Under the pieces are notes generated by a model. That model saw only the letters and a program-made list of their open reading frames with translations. It searched no databases and was not told where the DNA came from. Shown piece after piece: positions 35,976 to 43,676 of a DNA stretch of 64,000 nt (the first letter of the stretch is position 1; each line of letters begins with the position of its first letter). Both the position numbers and the translations under genes were made by a program. Origin of the DNA: Mucilaginibacter sp. SMC90 (GTDB taxonomy: Bacteria; Bacteroidota; Bacteroidia; Sphingobacteriales; Sphingobacteriaceae); the NCBI RefSeq assembly GCF_022811725.1, contig NZ_CP094527.1, forward strand, positions 2,480,001-2,544,000, given 5' to 3'.

Positions 35976-36218
35976 TTATATCAAATGATCGTGGTGCTGA
36001 TTATCAGTGCGCGATGCTGCCCAGAAAACAAATCCCAGGAAAGCCGTGACGCCACCGGCAAAAATCGGAAGTTTGAAAGTCCATCCGCCTTTTAAGCCTG
36101 TAATAATAATTGAACTTCCGGAGCTATCCACAGCGTTGATAGTATGCTTATAAAAGAAGTTACCGGCAATGAGTACTACAATGCCTATAATTAATAAAAT
36201 GATACCGAACTTTTTCAT
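35976..36218 (-). CDS. Small membrane protein, unknown function
   Basis: Protein of 80 residues from the ATG at 36218; a longer upstream frame start would add an unlikely leader. It has two membrane helices (FGIILLIIGIVVLIAGNFFY and LPIFAGGVTAFLGFVFWAAS) and a His-rich tail (TDNQHHDHLI). I do not recognise a family with confidence. It stands alone between rsmG and the M56 gene. Confidence 0.55.
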   Translation of the reverse strand: MKKFGIILLIIGIVVLIAGNFFYKHTINAVDSSGSSIIITGLKGGWTFKLPIFAGGVTAFLGFVFWAASRTDNQHHDHLI

Positions 36219-36499
36219 ATTATAAAGTTTAAAAATGAACAAAATCAGGTTGCTGGTAAGGCTCAGGAAGTATAACTGGTATATGATAAACAAAGCGTAT
36301 TTGGATAGGTTTGCCTTGTTTGATTAAAATTTTATTGGATATATTACTAAGTTACAAACTTTTGGATATTAAAGGAAATTATTTAATCATTTGTAAAAGA
36401 GGAGATTTGGGGAAGAGGCGACTGCTGAACGCAGAAAATTGCCGGGACGGTTTTAGGCCGATCGGCAATGAATTTAGGGGAGAAAGATAGAAGAATAGT

Positions 36500-38200
36500 T
36501 TATTCTACATATCCAACCACAACAACCTGACTTTTTTCATTGTCAATATTGTTAGCTATATATTTATCGTGCGAATCTATCAGCTTAAGAGCTACGGTAA
36601 GGGTATAATCGCCCTGGTTTAAGCCGTCGAGCTTTTCATCAAAATCACTTACGACCCTCGCTACTTCTTTATCTATTTGCGGGTCAACAGTTTTTAGTAC
36701 TTTAACGCCGTTTATTTTTCCGTTGCTTAGCTTAAAACCCACAGTTACCTGGCCTGTAATACGGTTATTGCGTGCTGCAGCCGGGTACCTTACATGCTTG
36801 GCTATATATTTGTAAAGCGGTTCCATCGGATCTGCTGGGGGCGGCGGTGGGGGCACTTGCGCCGAAGCAGAAGGCTGCGCCGGGGCTACAGGGTTACCCA
36901 CAGGTATAGCTTCCTGTACTTTTACCACTTTAGGGGCCTTTTTTGTTTTTTCCGGATTTGCAGGTGGTGGCGGAGGCGGAAGCTTTACATCAGTAACTTT
37001 TGGCTTTTTGCCAGGGGCAGGCGGTGCGGGTGGCGGAGGCGGAAGTTTTGGATAGATCATCATTTTAGGGAAGGTGTAGCCATATTTACTTTTCAGCGTA
37101 GCCAATTCTTCCGGTGTTGCTTTACTTTTGAAATATTCTTTTTGCTCGCCGTTTTTTTCGGTAATGATCACCCGGAAATCGGTTTTGTTGTTGATAAGGT
37201 ACCCGGTTTCCTCATATTTATACCCTTTGGCAGTGGTAGACATTTTGTTGACCTGTGAGGTATCAACAATAGGATTAATGGGGGCGGCAGTTACAAAAGA
37301 TGTGTTTTTGTGACCTGGCATCAGGTCAATAAATCCATAGCTTTTACTGAATACTAAGGTCGACGCGCAAAGCAGGCCGGCGCTTATGGGTACGGCCACG
37401 AGGTATTTTAGCCTGGCTAACTTCCCCGAACGTTTTTGGTTTAACATAATTATCCTCTTTTTTAATAAGTTATAATTGAAAAATGAATGCGCCAGAGCGG
37501 AACCGTTTAACCCATAAGCATTGCTTACCAAAAATGATGAATAGCTTAATGCGTCGCTTTCCTGCGCTGCCGTTTGCTCATCGGCTATATATTCGTGGAT
37601 GGTTTTAAGGCTTATCTGCAGTAAATAAATCAGTGGATTAAACCAGTTTATGATCTTGATCAGCTCCAGGAAAACAATATCTGCCGAGTGTTTTTGACGG
37701 ATATGTACCAGTTCGTGCCTGATAATAATAGTGTTTGCCTGTGTTTTTGTACCTATAAAAAGATAGTTAAAGAAGGAGAAAGCTGTATTTGAACCTTCGA
37801 TGCTTATAAGTTTATACTTATCATCAACCAGAGTTTGGGTGGCTTTTGTAAGTTTTGCCAGTTGGTATAGTCGTACTAAAAGTACCGCCGTAAATACAAT
37901 TGCGCCCAATATATAAGCATAAAGCAGCAGTTCCTGAAAGTTTAAAGCTGGTTGCGCAGCCAGTTTGTGATCAATAGCTTGCTCGCCGTTGCGCGGTATA
38001 ATAAAAGCGGTAGTTGGCGATTCGAGTGCTTTTAGCCAGCCAATTTGTACCATCGGCAATACAAACGAAATTATGCAACTCAATAACAAGTATATACGGT
38101 TGAGCGTGTAGTGTGTTTCTTTATTTAAAAACAGGCAATACACCGCATAAAATATGCCGAGGTACAAATTTGCCTCCAGGAGGTAATGCAGCCAGTTCAT
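36500..38200 (-). CDS. M56 (BlaR1-like) membrane peptidase with TonB C-terminal domain
   Basis: Protein of 566 residues. The N-terminal half has membrane spans (LYLGIFYAVYCLFLNK, IYLLLSCIISFVLPMVQI) and the M56 zinc-protease motif HELVH at 162-166 with a downstream acidic motif EYIADEQTAA. Residues about 385-465 are a Pro/Lys-rich linker (blocks of PPPPP). Residues 470-555 resemble the TonB C-terminal domain (YPAAARNNRITGQVTVGF). There is no penicillin-binding sensor domain as in S. aureus BlaR1, so the inducing signal differs. It overlaps blaI by four bases. Confidence 0.88.
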   Translation of the reverse strand: MNWLHYLLEANLYLGIFYAVYCLFLNKETHYTLNRIYLLLSCIISFVLPMVQIGWLKALESPTTAFIIPRNGEQAIDHKLAAQPALNFQELLLYAYILGAIVFTAVLLVRLYQLAKLTKATQTLVDDKYKLISIEGSNTAFSFFNYLFIGTKTQANTIIIRHELVHIRQKHSADIVFLELIKIINWFNPLIYLLQISLKTIHEYIADEQTAAQESDALSYSSFLVSNAYGLNGSALAHSFFNYNLLKKRIIMLNQKRSGKLARLKYLVAVPISAGLLCASTLVFSKSYGFIDLMPGHKNTSFVTAAPINPIVDTSQVNKMSTTAKGYKYEETGYLINNKTDFRVIITEKNGEQKEYFKSKATPEELATLKSKYGYTFPKMMIYPKLPPPPPAPPAPGKKPKVTDVKLPPPPPPANPEKTKKAPKVVKVQEAIPVGNPVAPAQPSASAQVPPPPPPADPMEPLYKYIAKHVRYPAAARNNRITGQVTVGFKLSNGKINGVKVLKTVDPQIDKEVARVVSDFDEKLDGLNQGDYTLTVALKLIDSHDKYIANNIDNEKSQVVVVGYVE

Positions 38201-38574
38201 TGTTTTTCGTTTTTAAGTTTATCAATTAATGATGTTAGCTCATCCAGTTCCTTTACGCTGATCTTCTTTTCGTCTACAATAAAAGATACCAGGCTTTGAT
38301 ACGAATTGCTGAAATAGTTATTCATCATCTTATCAAAAGTGAATTTTTTATAATCGGCATCACTGATAAGCGGGAAGTAAACGTGCGAGTTACCGTAGGC
38401 CTTATGATCAATAAAACCCTTGCCTTCTAATACCCTCACCACGGTTGATACCGTATTGTAAGCTGGTTTGGGCTCCGGCATTTCTTCAATAATATCTTTA
38501 ACAATGGCTTCCTTTAACTGCCACAGGATCTGCATCACCTGCTCTTCGGCTTTGGTTAGTTCTTTAATATGCAT
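38197..38574 (-). CDS. BlaI/MecI/CopY-family transcriptional repressor
   Basis: Repressor of 125 residues with a winged helix (LTKAEEQVMQILWQLKEAIVKDI, then PAYNTVSTVVRVLEGKGFIDH) followed by an acidic/hydrophobic dimer region. In the classical system the linked peptidase cleaves the repressor to induce transcription. The start codon is 3-70 bases from three operator-like dyads, consistent with autorepression of the pair. Overlap of ATGA with the M56 gene supports one transcript. Confidence 0.9.
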   Translation of the reverse strand: MHIKELTKAEEQVMQILWQLKEAIVKDIIEEMPEPKPAYNTVSTVVRVLEGKGFIDHKAYGNSHVYFPLISDADYKKFTFDKMMNNYFSNSYQSLVSFIVDEKKISVKELDELTSLIDKLKNEKQ

Positions 38575-38577
38575 GGC

Positions 38578-38643
38578 AAACTATTTTTATAGTTAGATAA
38601 AGGTAAAACTATTTTTATAGTTTGCAAACTATTTTTGTAGTTT
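38578..38643. promoter_or_regulatory. Three tandem BlaI-type operator dyads
   Basis: AAACTATTTTTATAGTT occurs at 38578-38594, 38606-38623 and (with one change, TTTTTG) 38626-38643. Each half-site AACTA/TAGTT brackets a six-base spacer, forming dyads. Separation is 28 then 20 bases. They lie directly upstream of blaI on the minus strand and are nowhere else obvious in the window. Confidence 0.75.
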
Positions 38644-38830
38644 TTAGGTGGATGTGCAGATTACAGATATGCAGACAACTAATTTATAGCGGCTGGATTG
38701 TGTTTTAAAGCTAAATGCGATTGTTCACTTTGTTTAAAATGACCACGAATAGCACTTAATACCGCTTGAAAATCGGCCGAATATTTATAATTTGCAGGGC
38801 TGTAATCTATAATCTGCATATCTAAACCCA

Positions 38831-39928
38831 ATGTCATTACTTCATAAAGTAGCCCTATCTTTTGTTAAAAACCTCGGCCCGGTGGCGGCTAAATCCCTTA
38901 TTGCATACCTTGGTAATGAAGAAGACGTATTTAAGGCATCTCCCGAAAAAATGATAAGGATACCGGGAATAGGAGAGAAGCGCGCTGTAAAATGGGATTT
39001 TGAAAATGCTTTAAGGCAGGCAGAAAAAGAATTGAAGTTTATAGAAGACAATGGGATAGATGTTGTTTTTTATACAGATGCCCGTTACCCTAAACGCCTA
39101 AAAAATTGCCATGATTCGCCCGTACTGCTTTATGCAAAGGGGAAAATGGATCTTAATCCACCCCACATAATTAGTATAGTAGGCACGCGTAATGCTACCG
39201 ATTATGGCAAGCAATTATGTCATCAATTAGTAGAAGAATTACAACAGTATAATGTATTAATAGTAAGTGGCCTGGCGCACGGTATTGATGTTGCTGCTCA
39301 TAAAGAGTGTATAAAAATAAACCTGCCAACTATTGGGGTGCTTGGTCATGGGCTTGATAGGCTTTATCCGGCTCAAAACCGTGCTACTGCCGATAAAATG
39401 CTTCAAAATGGTGGCCTGCTATCTGAGTATCCTTCCGGTACCAATCCCGACAGGGAAAATTTTCCGCAGCGCAACCGCATAGTTGCTGGTATTGCCGATG
39501 CAACGGTGGTGATTGAAGCCAGCATTAAGGGAGGGGCGCTCATCACAGCCGAAATAGCCAATTCCTATAACCGGGATGTGTTTGCTTTTCCGGGTAGGCT
39601 GGGCGATGAATTTTCTGAAGGATGTAACTTCCTGATCCGTAATAATAAAGCAAGCCTGCTTACCTGCCCTGCCGATCTGGCTTTCAGTTTAGGTTGGGAA
39701 AAGAAGGATATAAGTAAACCTGTTGAGCAGTTTATATTGCCGTTTGATCTGTCGGACGATGAGCGGCTGATCATGGAGATCTTGCGGCAAAACAGCACAC
39801 CGGTTGCCATTGACGATCTCACATTGAGGGCTAATATGCCTATGAGCCAGCTGGCTATGAACCTGCTCAATATGGAAATGCAGGGTTATATCAGTTCATT
39901 GCCGGGGAAAACGTATCGGGTGAATTGA
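38831..39928 (+). CDS. dprA: DNA-processing protein DprA
   Basis: Protein of 365 residues that loads RecA on single-stranded DNA during natural transformation. It has an N-terminal helix-hairpin-helix (PGIGEKRAVKW), the DprA Rossmann core (SIVGTRNATDYGKQL near residue 116, VSGLAHGIDVAAH near 146, IGVLGHGLDRLYPAQN near 170, then RNRIVAG near 215), and a C-terminal winged helix ending SSLPGKTYRV. Its length is usual. No com genes are in the window, so competence is not shown. Confidence 0.95.
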   Translation: MSLLHKVALSFVKNLGPVAAKSLIAYLGNEEDVFKASPEKMIRIPGIGEKRAVKWDFENALRQAEKELKFIEDNGIDVVFYTDARYPKRLKNCHDSPVLLYAKGKMDLNPPHIISIVGTRNATDYGKQLCHQLVEELQQYNVLIVSGLAHGIDVAAHKECIKINLPTIGVLGHGLDRLYPAQNRATADKMLQNGGLLSEYPSGTNPDRENFPQRNRIVAGIADATVVIEASIKGGALITAEIANSYNRDVFAFPGRLGDEFSEGCNFLIRNNKASLLTCPADLAFSLGWEKKDISKPVEQFILPFDLSDDERLIMEILRQNSTPVAIDDLTLRANMPMSQLAMNLLNMEMQGYISSLPGKTYRVN

Positions 39929-39929
39929 T

Positions 39930-40045
39930 TCTTAGTCTGTAGTCTTTAGCACGTAGTCTTAAGTTGAAAGTCAATAATTCAAGATTATAAGCTCAGTTTT
40001 AAATCTTCGACTTAGAACTACAGACTTAACACTTTTGACTTAAAA
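39930..40045. repeat. AGTCTGTAGTC word repeats between dprA and sixA
   Basis: The whole convergent gap consists of degenerate ACT/AGT words. AGTCTGTAGTCTTTAG at the left is complementary to GACTTAGAACTACAGAC at the right. The repeat begins directly after the dprA stop and ends at the sixA stop. Confidence 0.6.
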
Positions 40046-40522
40046 CTACCCTTTCGGTGAATCAAAATGCACCAGTTTTCCATCTTCTTCACTAATGGAT
40101 TGCCAGGTATCATTTTCAAAAGAAATAACGGCCACCGCACAGGTTGGCATTTCCTTTAACTGACTGGTTAGGTAATACAAAATCTGGCTGATACCCGGAT
40201 TGTGGCCCACCACGGCTATAAAATCATACTCGTTTGGAAGATCATTAATTACTTTAACCCAGGTGTTTTCGCTGGCTTCGTAAACTCTTTTATCCTCGCC
40301 GGGAGCCGGTAGCTTAAAGTGATTGGCAAAGATCTCGGCCGTAGTCTTAGTTCTGAGTGCCGGACTGGTTATTATAATTTCGGGAATTTGTAATTGTCCT
40401 TTTAAAAGGGTCGCCATTAAAACCGAATCCTGCATACCCGATTGTTTTAGAGGACGGTCAAAATCAATGTAGCCACTTTCATGGGTAGCTTTTGCGTGGC
40501 GAATTAGTAATAACTTTTTCAT
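40046..40522 (-). CDS. sixA: SixA-like phosphohistidine phosphatase
   Basis: Phosphatase of 158 residues of the histidine phosphatase superfamily with the RHG-type motif LLIRHAKATHES at the N-terminus, the second arginine in SPALRTKTTAEIF and the histidine in AVVGHNPGISQIL. SixA removes phosphate from histidine phosphotransfer proteins. The sequence cannot distinguish that from other small-molecule activities. The window has an Hpt protein (50238) but no evidence links them. Confidence 0.8.
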   Translation of the reverse strand: MKKLLLIRHAKATHESGYIDFDRPLKQSGMQDSVLMATLLKGQLQIPEIIITSPALRTKTTAEIFANHFKLPAPGEDKRVYEASENTWVKVINDLPNEYDFIAVVGHNPGISQILYYLTSQLKEMPTCAVAVISFENDTWQSISEEDGKLVHFDSPKG

Positions 40523-40611
40523 GATTTTAAGCGGGTTAGCGATCGGTTTATAATATTAAGGCGTTGTAAATATAACGTGAAACTTTTTTAATAGGTTTCA
40601 ATAATACTAAA

Positions 40612-40646
40612 TAAAAAAGGAGAAGCAACAGCTTCTCCTTTTTTTA
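40612..40646 (-). terminator. Terminator of the outer-membrane barrel gene
   Basis: Stem AAAGGAGAAGC / GCTTCTCCTTT with an AACA loop. On the minus strand the U-run follows directly. It lies 40 bases after the barrel gene stop. Confidence 0.85.
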
Positions 40647-40685
40647 AAGAGGATCTAAAGACCTCTTATTTCTTTGTTTGGTTAA

Positions 40686-41306
40686 TTAAAATGCGTAACC
40701 TACTGAAATACCGAGAACACGGTTTGTTAGTTTAATACCATCAACGTTGGTGATATTGGTTAAACCCCAATCGTAGTTAGCATTTATAAGGAAACCGGTT
40801 TTGAATTTGAAGCCAACAATAGCATCTAAACCAGCGTCGGTTCTTTTGATCTCATCCTGGCCGCTGCCAAATTTAATGCTTTCTGAATTTCCGTTGTCAT
40901 CTTTTGATTTACCGGAAACACCCATGCCAAGGTATGGGCCGGCACCAAAGTAAAAATCACCAACAACTGCAGGTACATGGTAAACAACATTTACGGGTAC
41001 CTGCAAATAGTAAAGTTTTACTTTGCCGGATGCACTGGCTTCATCATCAATAGAAACGCTTGACGAACCACCTTTACCGGTAAAATTTAAAGCCGGCTGT
41101 AGTGATACGTTGCCAAATTTAAAATCGACAAAAGCGCCTACATTGAATGAGGTTAGGCTGCCGGAATTGCCGGAACCACTAAATCCATCGACTGTTGCAT
41201 GTAAAGTAGCGAAGTTTACGCCTCCTTTAAAACCAACAGTTGGTAATTGAGCAAATGCTGCGAAAGATGCCATTAAAAGGCACAGGCTTAGTAAGGTTTT
41301 TTTCAT
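40686..41306 (-). CDS. Outer-membrane beta-barrel (porin-family) protein
   Basis: Protein of 206 residues with a signal peptide (LLSLCLLMASFAAFAQ) and alternating beta-strands typical of small outer-membrane barrels of the OmpW/PorT-like type: VGFKGGVNFATLH, NVSLQPALNFTGKG, VYHVPAVVGDFYFGAGPYLGMGVSG, ending with the aromatic C-terminal VGYAF. It is probably an eight-stranded barrel. Function is unknown; such proteins are abundant in the phylum. Confidence 0.8.
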   Translation of the reverse strand: MKKTLLSLCLLMASFAAFAQLPTVGFKGGVNFATLHATVDGFSGSGNSGSLTSFNVGAFVDFKFGNVSLQPALNFTGKGGSSSVSIDDEASASGKVKLYYLQVPVNVVYHVPAVVGDFYFGAGPYLGMGVSGKSKDDNGNSESIKFGSGQDEIKRTDAGLDAIVGFKFKTGFLINANYDWGLTNITNVDGIKLTNRVLGISVGYAF

Positions 41307-41331
41307 CGTGTAAGGATTTTAAGTTAAGCTA

Positions 41332-41339
41332 CAAAGTTA
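41332..41339 (-). promoter_or_regulatory. -7 element of the barrel gene
   Basis: Minus-strand TAACTTTG matches TAnnTTTG, 26 bases upstream of the start codon. The -33 partner is not clear. Confidence 0.45.
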
Positions 41340-41438
41340 TACAAATACACTTACTATAAAAGGTATCTGGTGTTTTTTGTAGAATATTAACAGTTGTGAG
41401 CTTGTAAGTATTACTTACGCAATGTTTTATGACAGCGA

Positions 41439-42404
41439 TTAGCGGTTGGAAAAATTTACGATATCTGCCTCTGGCATATCGTTCATACACTTAAAGTGGC
41501 CAAGCGGACATTTTTCAAGCCCGAATTTTGAGCAGGGACGGCAGGATAATTCAATACCGGCAATCAGCGTTTCTTTTACTTTGTAAGGCCAAACACCCAG
41601 CAAGTCGGGCGTTGTGCCGCCCCAAACCGAGGCTATCGGTATATTGAATGCTTCGGCGATGTGGGTAAGGCCGGTATCAAAACCGATGAGACTTTGTGCT
41701 TTTGATACCAGGAAAACTGACTCATCAAGCGATGTTACTCCGCAGGCATTATAAACCGAAATGCCAACTGCCGCAGTTATTTCGTCGCCATTGGCCTTTA
41801 CATCATTGCCGCCTAATAGCAAAACAGGTAAATTAAGTTGTTTACAAATGCTGATAATCTTGTAGTTAGGCATCCGCTTGGTAAAATGAGTAGCGCCTAT
41901 TACAAAAGCAACATAGCCATTTTGGTGACTGGCGGGGAGCAATTTGGTTATATCGTGCTCGGCTTTGATATAATAGTCAATCGGGTTATCGTCATTAACA
42001 ACGTCTAAAAACTTAACTGCTTTTAAATACCTGTCAACCAAATGCTCCTTACTTACCAGGTTACGTTTTAGCTTTAAACTTAACCATTTCAGGATAGGTT
42101 GCTTTTTGTAGGTTGATGCCTTAATGCCGGTGCGCAGCTTGATAATGCTTGTGCGTAGGTTATTATGAAGATCGATGATCTGATCGTACTTTTCGGCCTT
42201 AATCTCGCTGATGGTATCTGTTAAAGAAGGTTTTAGCAACAGCAGTTTATCAACGTATGGGTTATTATCGTAAATATATTTGAAGGCCGGTTTAGTTAAA
42301 AAATGAACTTCGGCATCGGGCACCTGCTTTTTGAGGCAGCGTACAACAGGTGTGGTATAAATTATATCACCCATTGAGCTAAAGCGGATCACCAGTATCT
42401 TCAT
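41439..42404 (-). CDS. Family 9 glycosyltransferase (heptosyltransferase-like)
   Basis: Protein of 321 residues from the ATG at 42404 (a longer upstream start would overlap rfaE2). It has the N-terminal KILVIRFSSMGDIIYTTPVV usual in this family, and the donor-binding LIGFDTGLTHIAEAF with SVWGGTTPD. GT9 enzymes transfer ADP-heptose to the LPS inner core. The four upstream genes on this strand make ADP-heptose, so the role is well supported by context. The last part CSKFGLEKCPLGHFKCM has four cysteines, which may be structural or bind metal. Confidence 0.9.
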   Translation of the reverse strand: MKILVIRFSSMGDIIYTTPVVRCLKKQVPDAEVHFLTKPAFKYIYDNNPYVDKLLLLKPSLTDTISEIKAEKYDQIIDLHNNLRTSIIKLRTGIKASTYKKQPILKWLSLKLKRNLVSKEHLVDRYLKAVKFLDVVNDDNPIDYYIKAEHDITKLLPASHQNGYVAFVIGATHFTKRMPNYKIISICKQLNLPVLLLGGNDVKANGDEITAAVGISVYNACGVTSLDESVFLVSKAQSLIGFDTGLTHIAEAFNIPIASVWGGTTPDLLGVWPYKVKETLIAGIELSCRPCSKFGLEKCPLGHFKCMNDMPEADIVNFSNR

Positions 42405-42417
42405 GCGGTTATCAAGT

Positions 42418-42921
42418 TCAGGAAATCTGGTTCCTGATTTTTTCAATTATCGAGGTAGATGAATATCCTTCAACAAAATTAATGGTTTTAACTTCACCGC
42501 CGTTGGCTATCACCTCTTTAGCGCCTATAATGTTTTCAATCGCATAATCGGCACCTTTTACAAGGATATCCGGAAGGAGGGAGCTGATCAGGTTGAGCGG
42601 CGTATCTTCTTCAAAAACAACAATGGCATCTACAAAAAACAGTGCTGCCAGCAATGCGGCACGGCTGTTTTGATCATTCACGGGGCGGGTTGGCCCTTTG
42701 ATCCGGCTTACCGAGCTATCAGCGTTAAGGCCAATTACCAGTTTGTCGCCAAGTTCGGCTGCTTTGGCCAGGTAGGTGAGATGCCCGATATGTAACAGGT
42801 CAAAAACACCGTTAGTGAACACAACCTTTTTACCTTCGGCCTGCCAGTTTTTGATCTGTGCCTGCAACGATGACAGATCAGTTATTTTACCAAGAAGCGT
42901 TTTTTCGAAGCCTGTTCTCAT
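42418..42921 (-). CDS. rfaE2: D-glycero-beta-D-manno-heptose 1-phosphate adenylyltransferase
   Basis: Nucleotidyltransferase of 167 residues that makes ADP-D-glycero-beta-D-manno-heptose. It has the VFTNGVFDLLHIGHLTYLAKA block with the HxGH motif (HIGH) near residue 42, and FVEGYSSTSIIEKI at the end. Members are about 160 residues, so it is full length. In proteobacteria this domain is fused to the kinase (HldE); here it is separate, as usual in this phylum. Confidence 0.93.
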   Translation of the reverse strand: MRTGFEKTLLGKITDLSSLQAQIKNWQAEGKKVVFTNGVFDLLHIGHLTYLAKAAELGDKLVIGLNADSSVSRIKGPTRPVNDQNSRAALLAALFFVDAIVVFEEDTPLNLISSLLPDILVKGADYAIENIIGAKEVIANGGEVKTINFVEGYSSTSIIEKIRNQIS

Positions 42922-42935
42922 TTATTTTTTTCTGT

Positions 42936-42994
42936 GGAAACGCATCACATGCGTGTCTGTATCATTAGAAAAGACGCATGTGATGCGTCTCTAC
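42936..42994. repeat. Nested inverted repeat, ACGCATCACATGCGT family
   Basis: The 15-base unit ACGCATCACATGCGT at 42940-42954 is itself a palindrome, and its reverse complement recurs at 42974-42988, giving a nested structure between gmhA and rfaE2. The right arm extends to GTCTCTAC. Similar GACGCAT/ATGCGTC elements are known in many bacteria; no second copy is in this window. Confidence 0.6.
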
Positions 42995-43004
42995 GGTGTA
43001 ATTG

Positions 43005-43571
43005 TTAGTCAAAAAGATCATCAACTGCTGTACACAGGATATGCCCGATAAGGATATGCATTTCCTGGATGCGTGCGGTGATGTTTGATGGCACAATGAT
43101 GTTCAGTTCGCAAAGCCCGTTCATCTTGCCACCATCCCTGCCTGAAAGGCCTAATGTTTTAACTTTTAGCTTTTTAGCCGACTCGAAGGCTGCCAAGATT
43201 CCCGGACTGTTGCCGCTTGTCGAAATGCCGATGAACAGATCGCCCGGTCTGGCAAATGCTTCCAGCTGACGCGAAAATACGTGCTCGTAGCCATAGTCAT
43301 TAGCAATAGATGTAAGGGCCGAAGTATCAACCGTTAAGGCGATGCCCGGTAAAGGCTGACGGTCTTTTACGTAGCGCCCGGTAAGTTCGGCTGCAATATG
43401 CTGGGCATCAGCAGCACTACCGCCGTTTCCTGCCAGCAATACCTTGTTGCCGTTTTTTATGGTTGAAGTGATCATTTCACAGGCTGTTTCAATATCGCCG
43501 CCAAGCGTATCAATTACCTTTTGCAGGGTATCCTGGTGATCTTTAAGTTCGTTTAATATTTTTTGGTTCAT
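43005..43571 (-). CDS. gmhA: Sedoheptulose 7-phosphate isomerase
   Basis: SIS-domain enzyme of 188 residues converting sedoheptulose 7-phosphate to D-glycero-D-manno-heptose 7-phosphate, the first step of ADP-heptose synthesis. The markers are VLLAGNGGSAADAQHIAAEL near residues 41-60, LTSIANDYGYEHVFSRQL and GISTSGNSPGILAAF near 114. Length and motifs match the family. It follows rfaE1 in the operon with a 90-base gap of word repeats. Confidence 0.94.
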   Translation of the reverse strand: MNQKILNELKDHQDTLQKVIDTLGGDIETACEMITSTIKNGNKVLLAGNGGSAADAQHIAAELTGRYVKDRQPLPGIALTVDTSALTSIANDYGYEHVFSRQLEAFARPGDLFIGISTSGNSPGILAAFESAKKLKVKTLGLSGRDGGKMNGLCELNIIVPSNITARIQEMHILIGHILCTAVDDLFD

Positions 43572-43676
43572 TAGTTTTACATCATTGGGGCATTAAGTCA
43601 TTGAGTCATTTTTTGACCTTTCGCCTTTAACCTTTTACCTTTCGCCTTTAACCTGCAGACTTACCTTTCGCCTTTT
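43572..43676. repeat. Word repeats filling the rfaE1-gmhA gap, running into the rfaE1 end
   Basis: TCATTGAGTCATT-type words (43572-43613) start at the gmhA start codon. CCTTTCGCCTTTAACC words (43614-43676) then continue past the rfaE1 stop and encode its last residues, KGER. Confidence 0.7.

Noticed and set aside
35976..36293. Longer 105-residue frame for the small membrane protein
   Set aside because: The first 25 residues lack homology features and the internal ATG at 36218 gives a normal two-helix protein.
36794..37258. Plus-strand Arg/Trp-rich frame opposite the M56 gene
   Set aside because: It is the antisense of proline codons in the linker, not a real gene.
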